NCBI GenBank assembly: GCA_036172665.1
Contig: CM069874.1
Coordinates: 55,782,707-55,846,706, forward strand
Direction of reading: 5' to 3'
DNA length: 64,000 nucleotides
DNA from: Prosopocoilus inquinatus
Lineage: Eukaryota > Arthropoda > Insecta > Coleoptera > Lucanidae
The position numbers were made by a program, and so were the translations under genes. The notes below the pieces were generated by a model. The model saw only the letters and a program-made list of their open reading frames with translations. It was not told the origin of the DNA and searched no databases. Positions 1 to 9,239 of the stretch are shown piece by piece; position 1 is the stretch's first letter; every line of letters begins with the position of its first letter.

Positions 1-101
1 ATCGTTCCATCTCTCTCCGTCTCTGAGTAATCGCGATTTTTCTGGAAAAAATTGGCGGAGGCGCCGGGTATGAATGTAAACAAGCAATATCTCCGGAACG
101 G
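1..101 (+). repeat. Partial satellite monomer at the left edge
   Basis: This is the last 101 bases of a monomer, cut by the window edge. Its diagnostic bases (CATCTCTC, TCTGGAAAAAATTGG, GAATGTAAAC) match the tail of the monomer at 18392-18686, as expected if the duplicated segment of zone 1 extends beyond the window. Confidence 0.95.
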
Positions 102-149
102 TTGGAGTTAGGAAGATGTGGTTTTCACTGCTGCGTAGCATTCGGCCAG

Positions 150-168
150 CTGCATAATACAGATGCAG
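150..168. repeat. Short inverted repeat in each monomer: CTGCAT, 7-nt loop, ATGCAG
   Basis: The arms CTGCAT (150-155) and ATGCAG (163-168) are perfectly complementary across a 7-base spacer. A G-T wobble and an A-T pair extend the stem by two. The arms are intact in almost every monomer; a clear exception is the monomer at 29012, which reads CTGTAT. The loop varies more (AATACAG, TATACAG, TATGCAG, GATACAG). The segment could extrude as a small hairpin or serve as a binding site; the sequence shows neither. Confidence 0.75.
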
Positions 169-191
169 TTTCGACCTTCACACTCGATTGG

Positions 192-239
192 AAAAGAAGT
201 TTTCGCTTTGGAAAAATTGCTGTTTTTGGGGGAATTAAA
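192..239. other. Cluster of phased A/T tracts, possible curved DNA
   Basis: Within 50 bases there are AAAA (192-195), TTTT (200-203), AAAAA (212-216), TTTTT (223-227) and AATTAAA (233-239). Their centres lie about 8, 12, 11 and 11 bases apart, close to one helical turn. Phased A-tracts are known to bend DNA and are common in satellites. A run of five G (228-232) interrupts the last two tracts. Many monomers change the fourth tract to TTTGT, TTTAT or CTTT, so bending would differ among monomer types. Confidence 0.55.
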
Positions 240-252
240 CGTTTCCCTCTCA

Positions 253-269
253 GGAGAATGACTTTCTCC
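253..269. repeat. Inverted repeat GGAGAA / TTCTCC with 5-nt loop
   Basis: The arms at 253-258 and 264-269 pair perfectly across TGACT (TGACG in other types). Two variant classes break the stem on one side only: GGACAA on the left arm and CTGTCC on the right arm. I see no monomer where a change on one arm is compensated on the other, so the sequence gives no evidence that pairing is selected. Confidence 0.65.
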
Positions 270-281
270 ACTGGTCATCCA

Positions 282-315
282 ACGGAGAAGACAGCATCGT
301 TCCATTTCTCTCCGT
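282..315. repeat. Inverted repeat ACGGAGA / TCTCCGT with 20-nt spacer
   Basis: Seven-base perfect arms at 282-288 and 309-315. Variants such as ACGGGGA in some monomers break one pair. The spacer is long for such short arms, so this may be chance symmetry. Confidence 0.5.
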
Positions 316-323
316 CTCTGAGT

Positions 324-333
324 AATCGCGATT
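324..333. repeat. 10-bp perfect palindrome AATCGCGATT
   Basis: This palindrome with two CpG recurs in nearly every monomer at monomer position 223-232. Exceptions I see are AATAGCGATT at 4822 and 24292, AATCGCTATT at 56739, TATTGCGATT at 47007 and 50250, and AATCTCGATT in two 294-bp monomers. A symmetric site of this size could bind a dimeric protein; no function can be read from it. Confidence 0.7.
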
Positions 334-2756
334 TTTCTGAAAAAAATTGGCGGAGGCGCCGGGTATGAATTTAAACAAGCAATATCTCCGGAACGGTTGG
401 AGTTAGGAAGATGTGGTTTTCACTGCTGCGTAGCATTCGGCCAGCTGCATAATACAGATGCAGTTTCGACCTTCACACTCGATTGGAAAAGAAGTTTTCG
501 CTTTGGAAAAATTGCTGTTTTTGGGGGAATTAAACGTTTCCCTCTCAGGAGAATGACGCTGTCCACTGATCATCCAACGGAGAAGACAGCATCGTTCCAT
601 TTCTCTCCGTCTCTGAGTAATCGCGATTTTTCTGAAAGAAATTGGCGGAGGCGCCGGGTATGTATTTAAACAAGCAATATCTCCGGAACGGTTGGAGTTA
701 GGAAGATGTGGTTTTCACTGCTGCGTAGCATTCGGCCAGCTGCATAATACAGATGCAGTTTCGACCTTCACACTCGATTGGAAAAGAAGTTTTCGCTTTG
801 GAAAAATTGCTGTTTGTGGGGGAATTAAACGTTTCCCTCTCAGGAGAATGACTTTCTCCACTGGTCATCCAACGGAGAAGACAGCATCGTTCCATTTCTC
901 TCCGTCTCTGAGTAATCGCGATTTTTCTGAAAAAAATTGGCGGAGGCGCCGGGTATGAATTTAAACAAGCAATATCTCCAGAACGGTTGGAGTTAGGAAG
1001 ATGTGGTTTTCACTGCTGCGTAGCATTCGCCCAGCTGCATAATACAGATGCAGTTTCGACCTTCACACTCGATTGGAAAAGAAGTTTTCGCTTTGGAAAA
1101 ATTGCTGTTTGTGGGGGAATTAAACGATTCCCTCTCAGGAGAATGACTTTCTCCACTGGTCATCCAACGGAGAAGACAGCATCGTTCCATTTCTCTCCGT
1201 CTCTGAGTAATCGCGATTTTTCTGAAAAAAATTGGCGGAGGCGCCGGGTATGAATTTAAACAAGCAATATCTCCGGAACGGTTGGAGTTAGGAAGATGTG
1301 GTTTTCACTGCTGCGTAGCATTCGGCCAGCTGCATAATACAGATGCAGTTTCGACCTTCACACTCGATTGGAAAAGAAGTTTTCGCTTTGGAAAAATTGC
1401 TGTTTTTGGGGGAATTAAACGTTTCCCTCTCAGGAGAATGACGTTCTCCACTGGTCATCCAACGGAGAAAACAGCATCGTTCCATCTCTCTCCGTCTCTG
1501 AGTAATCGCGATTTTTCTGATAAAAATTGGCGGAGGCGCCGGGTATGAATTTAAACAAGCAATATCTCCGGAACGGTTGGAGTTAGGAAGATGTGGTTTT
1601 CACTGCTGCGTAGCATTCGGCCAGCTGCATTATACAGATGCAGTTTCGACCTTCACACTCGATTGGAAAAGAAGTTTTCGCTTTGGAAAAATTGCTGTTT
1701 TTGGGGGAATTACACGTTTCCCTCTCAGGAGAATGACTTTCTCCACTGGTCATCCAACGGAGAAGACAGCATCGTTCCATTTCTCTCCGTCTCTGAGTAA
1801 TCGCGATTTTTCTGAAAAAAATTGGCGGAGGCGCCGGGTATGAATTTAAACAAGCAATATCTCCAGAACGGTTGGAGTTAGGAAGATGTGGTTTTCACTG
1901 CTGCGTAGCATTCGCCCAGCTGCATAATACAGATGCAGTTTCGACCTTCACACTCGATTGGAAAAGAAGTTTTCGCTTTGGAAAAATTGCTGTTTTTGGG
2001 GGAATTAAACGTTTCCCTCTCAGGAGAATGACTTTCTCCACTGGTCATCCAACGGAGAAAACAGCATCGTTCCATTTCTCTCCGTCTCTGAGTAATCGCG
2101 ATTTTTCTAAAAAAAATTGGCGGAAGCGCCGGGTATGAATTTAAACAAGCAATATCTCCGGAACGGTTGGAGTTAGGAAGATGTGGTTTTCATTGCTGCG
2201 TAGCATTCGGCCAGCTGCATAATACAGATGCAGTTTCGACCTTCACACTCTATTGGAAAAGAAGTTCTCGCTTTGGAAAAATTGCTGTTTTTGGGGGAAT
2301 TACACGTTTCCCTCTCAGGAGAATGACTTTCTCCACTGGTCATCCAACGGAGAAGACAGCATCGTTCCATTTCTCTCCGTCTCTGAGTAATCGCGATTTT
2401 TCTGAAAAAAATTGGCGGAGGCGCCGGGTATGAATTTAAACAAGCAATATCTCCAGAACGGTTGGAGTTAGGAAGATGTGGTTTTCACTGCTGCGTAGCA
2501 TTCGCCCAGCTGCATAATACAGATGCAGTTTCGACCTTCACACTCGATTGGAAAAGAAGTTTTCGCTTTGGAAAAATTGCTGTTTTTGGGGGAATTAAAC
2601 GTTTCCCTCTCAGGAGAATGACTTTCTCCACTGGTCATCCAACGGAGAAAACAGCATCGTTCCATTTCTCTCCGTCTCTGAGTAATCGCGATTTTTCTGA
2701 AAAAAATTGGCGGAAGCGCCGGGTATGAATTTAAACAAGCAATATCTCCGGAACGG

Positions 2757-5706
2757 TTGGAGTTAGGAAGATGTGGTTTTCATTGCTGCGTAGCATTCGG
2801 CCAGCTGCATAATACAGATGCAGTTTCGACCTTCACACTCGATTGGAAAAGAAGTTTTCGCTTTGGAAAAATTGCTGTTTTTGGGGGAATTAAACGTTTC
2901 CCTCTCAGGAGAATGACTTTCTCCACTGGTCATCCAACGGAGAAGACAGCATCGTTCCATTTCTCTCCGTCTCTGAGTAATCGCGATTTTTCTGAAAAAA
3001 ATTGGCGGAGGCGCCGGGTATGAATTTAAACAAGCAATATCTCCGGAACGGTTGGAGTTAGGAAGATGTGGTTTTCACTGCTGCGTAGCATTCGGCCAGC
3101 TGCATAATACAGATGCAGTTTCGACCTTCACACTCGATTGGAAAAGAAGTTTTCGCTTTGGAAAAATTGCTGTTTTTGGGGGAATTAAACGTTTCCCTCT
3201 CAGGAGAATGACGCTGTCCACTGATCATCCAACGGAGAAGACAGCATCGTTCCATTTCTCTCCGTCTCTGAGTAATCGCGATTTTTCTGAAAGAAATTGG
3301 CGGAGGCGCCGGGTATGTATTTAAACAAGCAATATCTCCGGAACGGTTGGAGTTAGGAAGATGTGGTTTTCACTGCTGCGTAGCATTCGGCCAGCTGCAT
3401 AATACAGATGCAGTTTCGACCTTCACACTCGATTGGAAAAGAAGTTTTCGCTTTGGAAAAATTGCTGTTTGTGGGGGAATTAAACGTTTCCCTCTCAGGA
3501 GAATGACTTTCTCCACTGGTCATCCAACGGAGAAGACAGCATCGTTCCATTTCTCTCCGTCTCTGAGTAATCGCGATTTTTCTGAAAAAAATTGGCGGAG
3601 GCGCCGGGTATGAATTTAAACAAGCAATATCTCCAGAACGGTTGGAGTTAGGAAGATGTGGTTTTCACTGCTGCGTAGCATTCGCCCAGCTGCATAATAC
3701 AGATGCAGTTTCGACCTTCACACTCGATTGGAAAAGAAGTTTTCGCTTTGGAAAAATTGCTGTTTGTGGGGGAATTAAACGATTCCCTCTCAGGAGAATG
3801 ACTTTCTCCACTGGTCATCCAACGGAGAAAATAGCATCGTTCCATCTCTCTCCGTCTCTGAGTAATCGCGATTTTTCTGGAAAAAATTGGCGGAGGCGCC
3901 GGGTATGAATGTAAACAAGCAATATCTCCGGAACGGTTGGAGTTAGGAAGATGTGGTTTTCACTGCTGCGTAGCATTCGGCCAGCTGCATTATGCAGATG
4001 CAGTTTCGACCTTCACACTCGATTGGAAAAGAAGTTTTCGCTTTGGAAAAATTGCTGTTTTTGGGGGAATTAAACGTTTCCCTCTCAGGACAATGACTTT
4101 CTCCACTGGTCATCCAACGGAGAAGACAGCATCGTTCCATTTCTCTCCGTCTCTGAGTAATCGCGATTTTTCTGAAAAAAATTGGCGGAGGCGCCGGGTA
4201 TGAATTTAAACAAGCAATATCTCCGGAACGGTTGGAGTTAGGAAGATGTGGTTTTCACTGCTGCGTAGCATTCGGCCAGCTGCATAATACAGATGCAGTT
4301 TCGACCTTCACACTCGATTGGAAAAGAAGTTTTCGCTTTGGAAAAATTGCTGTTTTTGGGGGAATTAAACGTTTCCCTCTCAGGACAATGACTTTCTCCA
4401 CTGGTCATCCAACGGAGAAGACAGCATCGTTCCATTTCTCTCCGTCTCTGAGTAATCGCGATTTTTCTGAAAGAAATTGGCGGAGGCGCCGGGTATGTAT
4501 TTAAACAAGCAATATCTCCGGAACGGTTGGAGTTAGGAAGATGTGGTTTTCACTGCTGCGTAGCATTCGGCCAGCTGCATAATACAGATGCAGTTTCGAC
4601 CTTCACACTCTATTGGAAAAGAAGTTCTCGCTTTGGAAAAATTGCTGTTTTTGGGGGAATTAAACGTTTCCCTCTCAGGAGAATGACGTTCTCCACTGGT
4701 CATCCAACGGAGAAAACAGCATCGTTCCATCTCTCTCCGTCTCTGAGTAATCGCGATTTTTCTGATAAAAATTGGCGGAGGCGCCGGGTATGAATTTAAA
4801 CAAGCAATATCTCCGGAACGGTTGGAGTTAGGAAGATGTGGTTTTCACTGCTGCGTAGCATTCGGCCAGCTGCATTATACAGATGCAGTTTCGACCTTCA
4901 CACTCGATTGGAAAAGAAGTTTTCGCTTTGGAAAAATTGCTGTTTTTGGGGGAATTACACGTTTCCCTCTCAGGAGAATGACTTTCTCCACTGGTCATCC
5001 AACGGAGAAGACAGCATCGTTCCATTTCTCTCCGTCTCTGAGTAATAGCGATTTTTCTGAAAAAAATTGGCGGAGGCGCCGGGTATGAATTTAAACAAGC
5101 AATATCTCCGGAACGGTTGGAGTTAGGAAGATGTGGTTTTCACTGCTGCGTAGCATTCGGCCAGCTGCATAATACAGATGCAGTTTCGACCTTCACACTC
5201 GATTGGAAAAGAAGTTTTCGCTTTGGAAAAATTGCTGTTTTTGGGGGAATTAAACGTTTCCCTCTCAGGAGAATGACGCTGTCCACTGATCATCCAACGG
5301 AGAAGACAGCATCGTTCCATTTCTCTCCGTCTCTGAGTAATCGCGATTTTTCTGAAAGAAATTGGCGGAGGCGCCGGGTATGTATTTAAACAAGCAATAT
5401 CTCCGGAACGGTTGGAGTTAGGAAGATGTGGTTTTCACAGCTGCGTAGCATTCGGCCAGCTGCATAATACAGATGCAGTTTCGACCTTCACACTCGATTG
5501 GAGAAGAAGTTTTCGCTTTGGAAAAATTGCTGTTTGTGGGGGAATTAAACGTTTCCCTCTCAGGACAATGACGTTCTCCACTGGTCATCCAACGGAGAAA
5601 ACAGCATCGTTCCATCTCTCTCCGTCTCTGAGTAATCGCGATTTTTCTGGAAAAAATTGGCGGAGGCGCCGGGTATGAATGTAAACAAGCAATATCTCCG
5701 GAACGG
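2757..5706 (+). repeat. 10-monomer higher-order repeat unit (2950 bp)
   Basis: Monomers m9-m18. The unit opens with three monomer types in fixed order: a near-consensus type, then the type with ACGCTGTCCACTGAT and TGTATTTAAAC, then the type with TGTTTGTGGG. The same triplet opens the unit before it (102-2756, 9 monomers), the unit after it (5707-8361, 9 monomers) and a fourth at 8362. Members 4-6 (2642 bases after the unit's start sites: 3642, 3937, 4232) recur at 6592, 6887 and 7182. The end of each unit differs. Zone 1 is therefore an imperfect 9-10-monomer HOR. Confidence 0.8.
3985..4003. repeat. Tight dyad CTGCATTATGCAG plus extra ATGCAG arm
   Basis: In monomers with CATTATGC the loop change creates perfect CTGCAT-T-ATGCAG symmetry (3985-3997) directly followed by the original arm ATGCAG (3998-4003). 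The left arm can then pair with either of two identical right arms. I count eleven monomers of this class, all left of 35 kb (3937, 6887, 7772, 23407, 26357, 27242, 29012, 29897, 32257, 33732, 34617); at 29012 the left arm is broken. Confidence 0.65.
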
Positions 5707-8700
5707 TTGGAGTTAGGAAGATGTGGTTTTCACTGCTGCGTAGCATTCGGCCAGCTGCATAATACAGATGCAGTTTCGACCTTCACACTCGATTGGAAAA
5801 GAAGTTTTCGCTTTGGAAAAATTGCTGTTTTTGGGGGAATTAAACGTTTCCCTCTCAGGAGAATGACTTTCTCCACTGGTCATCCAACGGAGAAGACAGC
5901 ATCGTTCCATTTCTCTCCGTCTCTGAGTAATCGCGATTTTTCTGAAAAAAATTGGCGGAGGCGCCGGGTATGAATTTAAACAAGCAATATCTCCGGAACG
6001 GTTGGAGTTAGGAAGATGTGGTTTTCACTGCTGCGTAGCATTCGGCCAGCTGCATAATACAGATGCAGTTTCGACCTTCACACTCGATTGGAAAAGAAGT
6101 TTTCGCTTTGGAAAAATTGCTGTTTTTGGGGGAATTAAACGTTTCCCTCTCAGGAGAATGACGCTGTCCACTGATCATCCAACGGAGAAGACAGCATCGT
6201 TCCATTTCTCTCCGTCTCTGAGTAATCGCGATTTTTCTGAAAGAAATTGGCGGAGGCGCCGGGTATGTATTTAAACAAGCAATATCTCCGGAACGGTTGG
6301 AGTTAGGAAGATGTGGTTTTCACTGCTGCGTAGCATTCGGCCAGCTGCATAATACAGATGCAGTTTCGACCTTCACACTCGATTGGAAAAGAAGTTTTCG
6401 CTTTGGAAAAATTGCTGTTTGTGGGGGAATTAAACGTTTCCCTCTCAGGAGAATGACTTTCTCCACTGGTCATCCAACGGAGAAGACAGCATCGTTCCAT
6501 TTCTCTCCGTCTCTGAGTAATCGCGATTTTTCTGAAAAAAATTGGCGGAGGCGCCGGGTATGAATTTAAACAAGCAATATCTCCAGAACGGTTGGAGTTA
6601 GGAAGATGTGGTTTTCACTGCTGCGTAGCATTCGCCCAGCTGCATAATACAGATGCAGTTTCGACCTTCACACTCGATTGGAAAAGAAGTTTTCGCTTTG
6701 GAAAAATTGCTGTTTGTGGGGGAATTAAACGATTCCCTCTCAGGAGAATGACTTTCTCCACTGGTCATCCAACGGAGAAAATAGCATCGTTCCATCTCTC
6801 TCCGTCTCTGAGTAATCGCGATTTTTCTGGAAAAAATTGGCGGAGGCGCCGGGTATGAATGTAAACAAGCAATATCTCCGGAACGGTTGGAGTTAGGAAG
6901 ATGTGGTTTTCACTGCTGCGTAGCATTCGGCCAGCTGCATTATGCAGATGCAGTTTCGACCTTCACACTCGATTGGAAAAGAAGTTTTCGCTTTGGAAAA
7001 ATTGCTGTTTTTGGGGGAATTAAACGTTTCCCTCTCAGGACAATGACTTTCTCCACTGGTCATCCAACGGAGAAGACAGCATCGTTCCATTTCTCTCCGT
7101 CTCTGAGTAATCGCGATTTTTCTGAAAAAAATTGGCGGAGGCGCCGGGTATGAATTTAAACAAGCAATATCTCCGGAACGGTTGGAGTTAGGAAGATGTG
7201 GTTTTCACTGCTGCGTAGCATTCGGCCAGCTGCATAATACAGATGCAGTTTCGACCTTCACACTCGATTGGAAAAGAAGTTTTCGCTTTGGAAAAATTGC
7301 TGTTTTTGGGGGAATTAAACGTTTCCCTCTCAGGACAATGACTTTCTCCACTGGTCATCCAACGGAGAAGACAGCATCGTTCCATTTCTCTCCGTCTCTG
7401 AGTAATCGCGATTTTTCTGAAAGAAATTGGCGGAGGCGCCGGGTATGTATTTAAACAAGCAATATCTCCGGAACGGTTGGAGTTAGGAAGATGTGGTTTT
7501 CACTGCTGCGTAGCATTCGGCCAGCTGCATAATACAGATGCAGTTTCGACCTTCACACTCTATTGGAAAAGAAGTTCTCGCTTTGGAAAAATTGCTGTTT
7601 TTGGGGGAATTAAACGTTTCCCTCTCAGGAGAATGACGCTGTCCACTGATCATCCAACGGGGAAGACAGCATCGTTCCATTTCTCTCCGTCTCTGAGTAA
7701 TCGCGATTTTTCTGGAAAAAATTGGCGGAGGCGCCGGGTATGAATGTAAACAAGCAATATCTCCGGAACGGTTGGAGTTAGGAAGATGTGGTTTTCACTG
7801 CTGCGTAGCATTCGGCCAGCTGCATTATGCAGATGCAGTTTCGACCTTCACACTCTATTGGAAAAGAAGTTCTCGCTTTGGAAAAATTGCTGTTTTTGGG
7901 GGAATTACACGTTTCCCTCTCAGGAGAATGACTTTCTCCACTGGTCATCCAACGGAGAAGACAGCATCGTTCCATTTCTCTCCGTCTCTGAGTAATCGCG
8001 ATTTTTCTGAAAAAAATTGGCGGAGGCGCCGGGTATGAATTTAAACAAGCAATATCTCCAGAACGGTTGGAGTTAGGAAGATGTGGTTTTCACTGCTGCG
8101 TAGCATTCGCCCAGCTGCATAATACAGATGCAGTTTCGACCTTCACACTCGATTGGAAAAGAAGTTTTCGCTTTGGAAAAATTGCTGTTTTTGGGGGAAT
8201 TAAACGTTTCCCTCTCAGGAGAATGACTTTCTCCACTGGTCATCCAACGGAGAAAACAGCATCGTTCCATTTCTCTCCGTCTCTGAGTAATCGCGATTTT
8301 TCTGAAAAAAATTGGCGGAAGCGCCGGGTATGAATTTAAACAAGCAATATCTCCGGAACGGTTGGAGTTAGGAAGATGTGGTTTTCATTGCTGCGTAGCA
8401 TTCGGCCAGCTGCATAATACAGATGCAGTTTCGACCTTCACACTCGATTGGAAAAGAAGTTTTCGCTTTGGAAAAATTGCTGTTTTTGGGGGAATTAAAC
8501 GTTTCCCTCTCAGGAGAATGACTTTCTCCACTGGTCATCCAACGGAGAAGACAGCATCGTTCCATTTCTCTCCGTCTCTGAGTAATCGCGATTTTTCTGA
8601 AAAAAATTGGCGGAGGCGCCGGGTATGAATTTAAACAAGCAATATCTCCGGAACGGTTGGAGTTAGGAAGATGTGGTTTTCACTGCTGCGTAGCATTCGG

Positions 8701-9239
8701 CCAGCTGCATAATACAGATGCAGTTTCGACCTTCACACTCGATTGGAAAAGAAGTTTTCGCTTTGGAAAAATTGCTGTTTTTGGGGGAATTAAACGTTTC
8801 CCTCTCAGGAGAATGACGCTGTCCACTGATCATCCAACGGAGAAGACAGCATCGTTCCATTTCTCTCCGTCTCTGAGTAATCGCGATTTTTCTGAAAGAA
8901 ATTGGCGGAGGCGCCGGGTATGTATTTAAACAAGCAATATCTCCGGAACGGTTGGAGTTAGGAAGATGTGGTTTTCACTGCTGCGTAGCATTCGGCCAGC
9001 TGCATAATACAGATGCAGTTTCGACCTTCACACTCGATTGGAAAAGAAGTTTTCGCTTTGGAAAAATTGCTGTTTGTGGGGGAATTAAACGTTTCCCTCT
9101 CAGGAGAATGACTTTCTCCACTGGTCATCCAACGGAGAAGACAGCATCGTTCCATTTCTCTCCGTCTCTGAGTAATCGCGATTTTTCTGAAAAAAATTGG
9201 CGGAGGCGCCGGGTATGAATTTAAACAAGCAATATCTCC

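Larger units (their letters stand above)
102..368 (+). other. Recurrent 88-codon open frame, probably non-coding
   Basis: A frame from TTG (monomer position 1) to TGA stays open for 88 or 90 codons in 208 of 216 complete monomers. It is closed by TAG in five (39632, 44057, 54379, 60574, 62344) and frameshifted in the three 294-bp monomers. It normally has no ATG start, resembles no family I recognise, and cannot continue between monomers because 295 is not a multiple of 3. Most recurrent differences change the amino acid (Phe/Cys, Asn/Tyr, Asp/Tyr, Phe/Ser, Lys/Thr), the opposite of purifying selection. A 65-codon minus-strand frame and an occasional 69-codon plus-strand frame are equally fortuitous. 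Confidence 0.8.
102..396 (+). repeat. Reference 295-bp monomer (m0)
   Basis: This copy serves as the coordinate reference; monomer position 1 is base 102. By hand count it has 132 G+C (about 45%) and about 16 CpG. Landmarks by monomer position: paired CANNTG motifs at 46-51 and 60-65; inverted repeat CTGCAT/ATGCAG at 49-67; A/T tracts at 91-138; a G5 run at 127-131; inverted repeat GGAGAA/TTCTCC at 152-168; inverted repeat ACGGAGA/TCTCCGT at 181-214; palindrome AATCGCGATT at 223-232; GGCGCC at 254-259; an unvarying 18-base stretch at 271-288. Recurrent variable sites include 44, 55, 112, 123-124, 134, 154-155, 162, 170, 189, 204, 234, 239, 267, 270 and 289. Confidence 0.95.
1..9239 (+). repeat. 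Segmental duplication, copy 1 (about 9.2 kb)
   Basis: The order of monomer types from the left edge through m30 is repeated at 18586-28709. The offset is 18,585 bp (63 monomers) for m0-m8 and 19,470 bp (66 monomers) for m9-m30. Even rare variants are shared, for example the AATAGCGATT monomer at 4822 and 24292 and the GAGAAGAAG-bearing monomers at 5412 and 24882. Correspondence stops sharply at base 9240 (G here, A at 28710), after which the monomer order differs. Confidence 0.9.

Noticed and set aside
110..116. Telomeric repeat
   Set aside because: A single TTAGG per monomer, never in tandem.
135..180. tRNA- or SINE-like internal promoter (A and B boxes)
   Set aside because: TAGCATTCGGC and GTTTCGACCTT resemble the boxes only loosely, with several mismatches at required positions, and no tRNA fold is visible.
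199..218. CENP-B box
   Set aside because: TTTTCGCTTTGGAAAAA shares TTCG and GGAA with the box but the spacing is wrong and the CGGG part is absent.
108..305. 65-codon minus-strand frame in each monomer
   Set aside because: It is the shadow of the repeated sequence on the other strand, with the same recurrent variants and no homology that I recognise.
102..368. About 200 tandem small protein genes on the plus strand
   Set aside because: TTG starts only, no ribosome-binding or start context, 295 not divisible by 3, mostly amino-acid-changing differences, and a satellite explanation that covers every base.
102..396. Tandem 5S rRNA, spliced-leader or snRNA gene cluster
   Set aside because: Unit length would suit, but I find no 5S internal control region, no spliced-leader exon and no conserved Sm-type site; the nearest (GTTTTTGG) is destroyed in many monomers.
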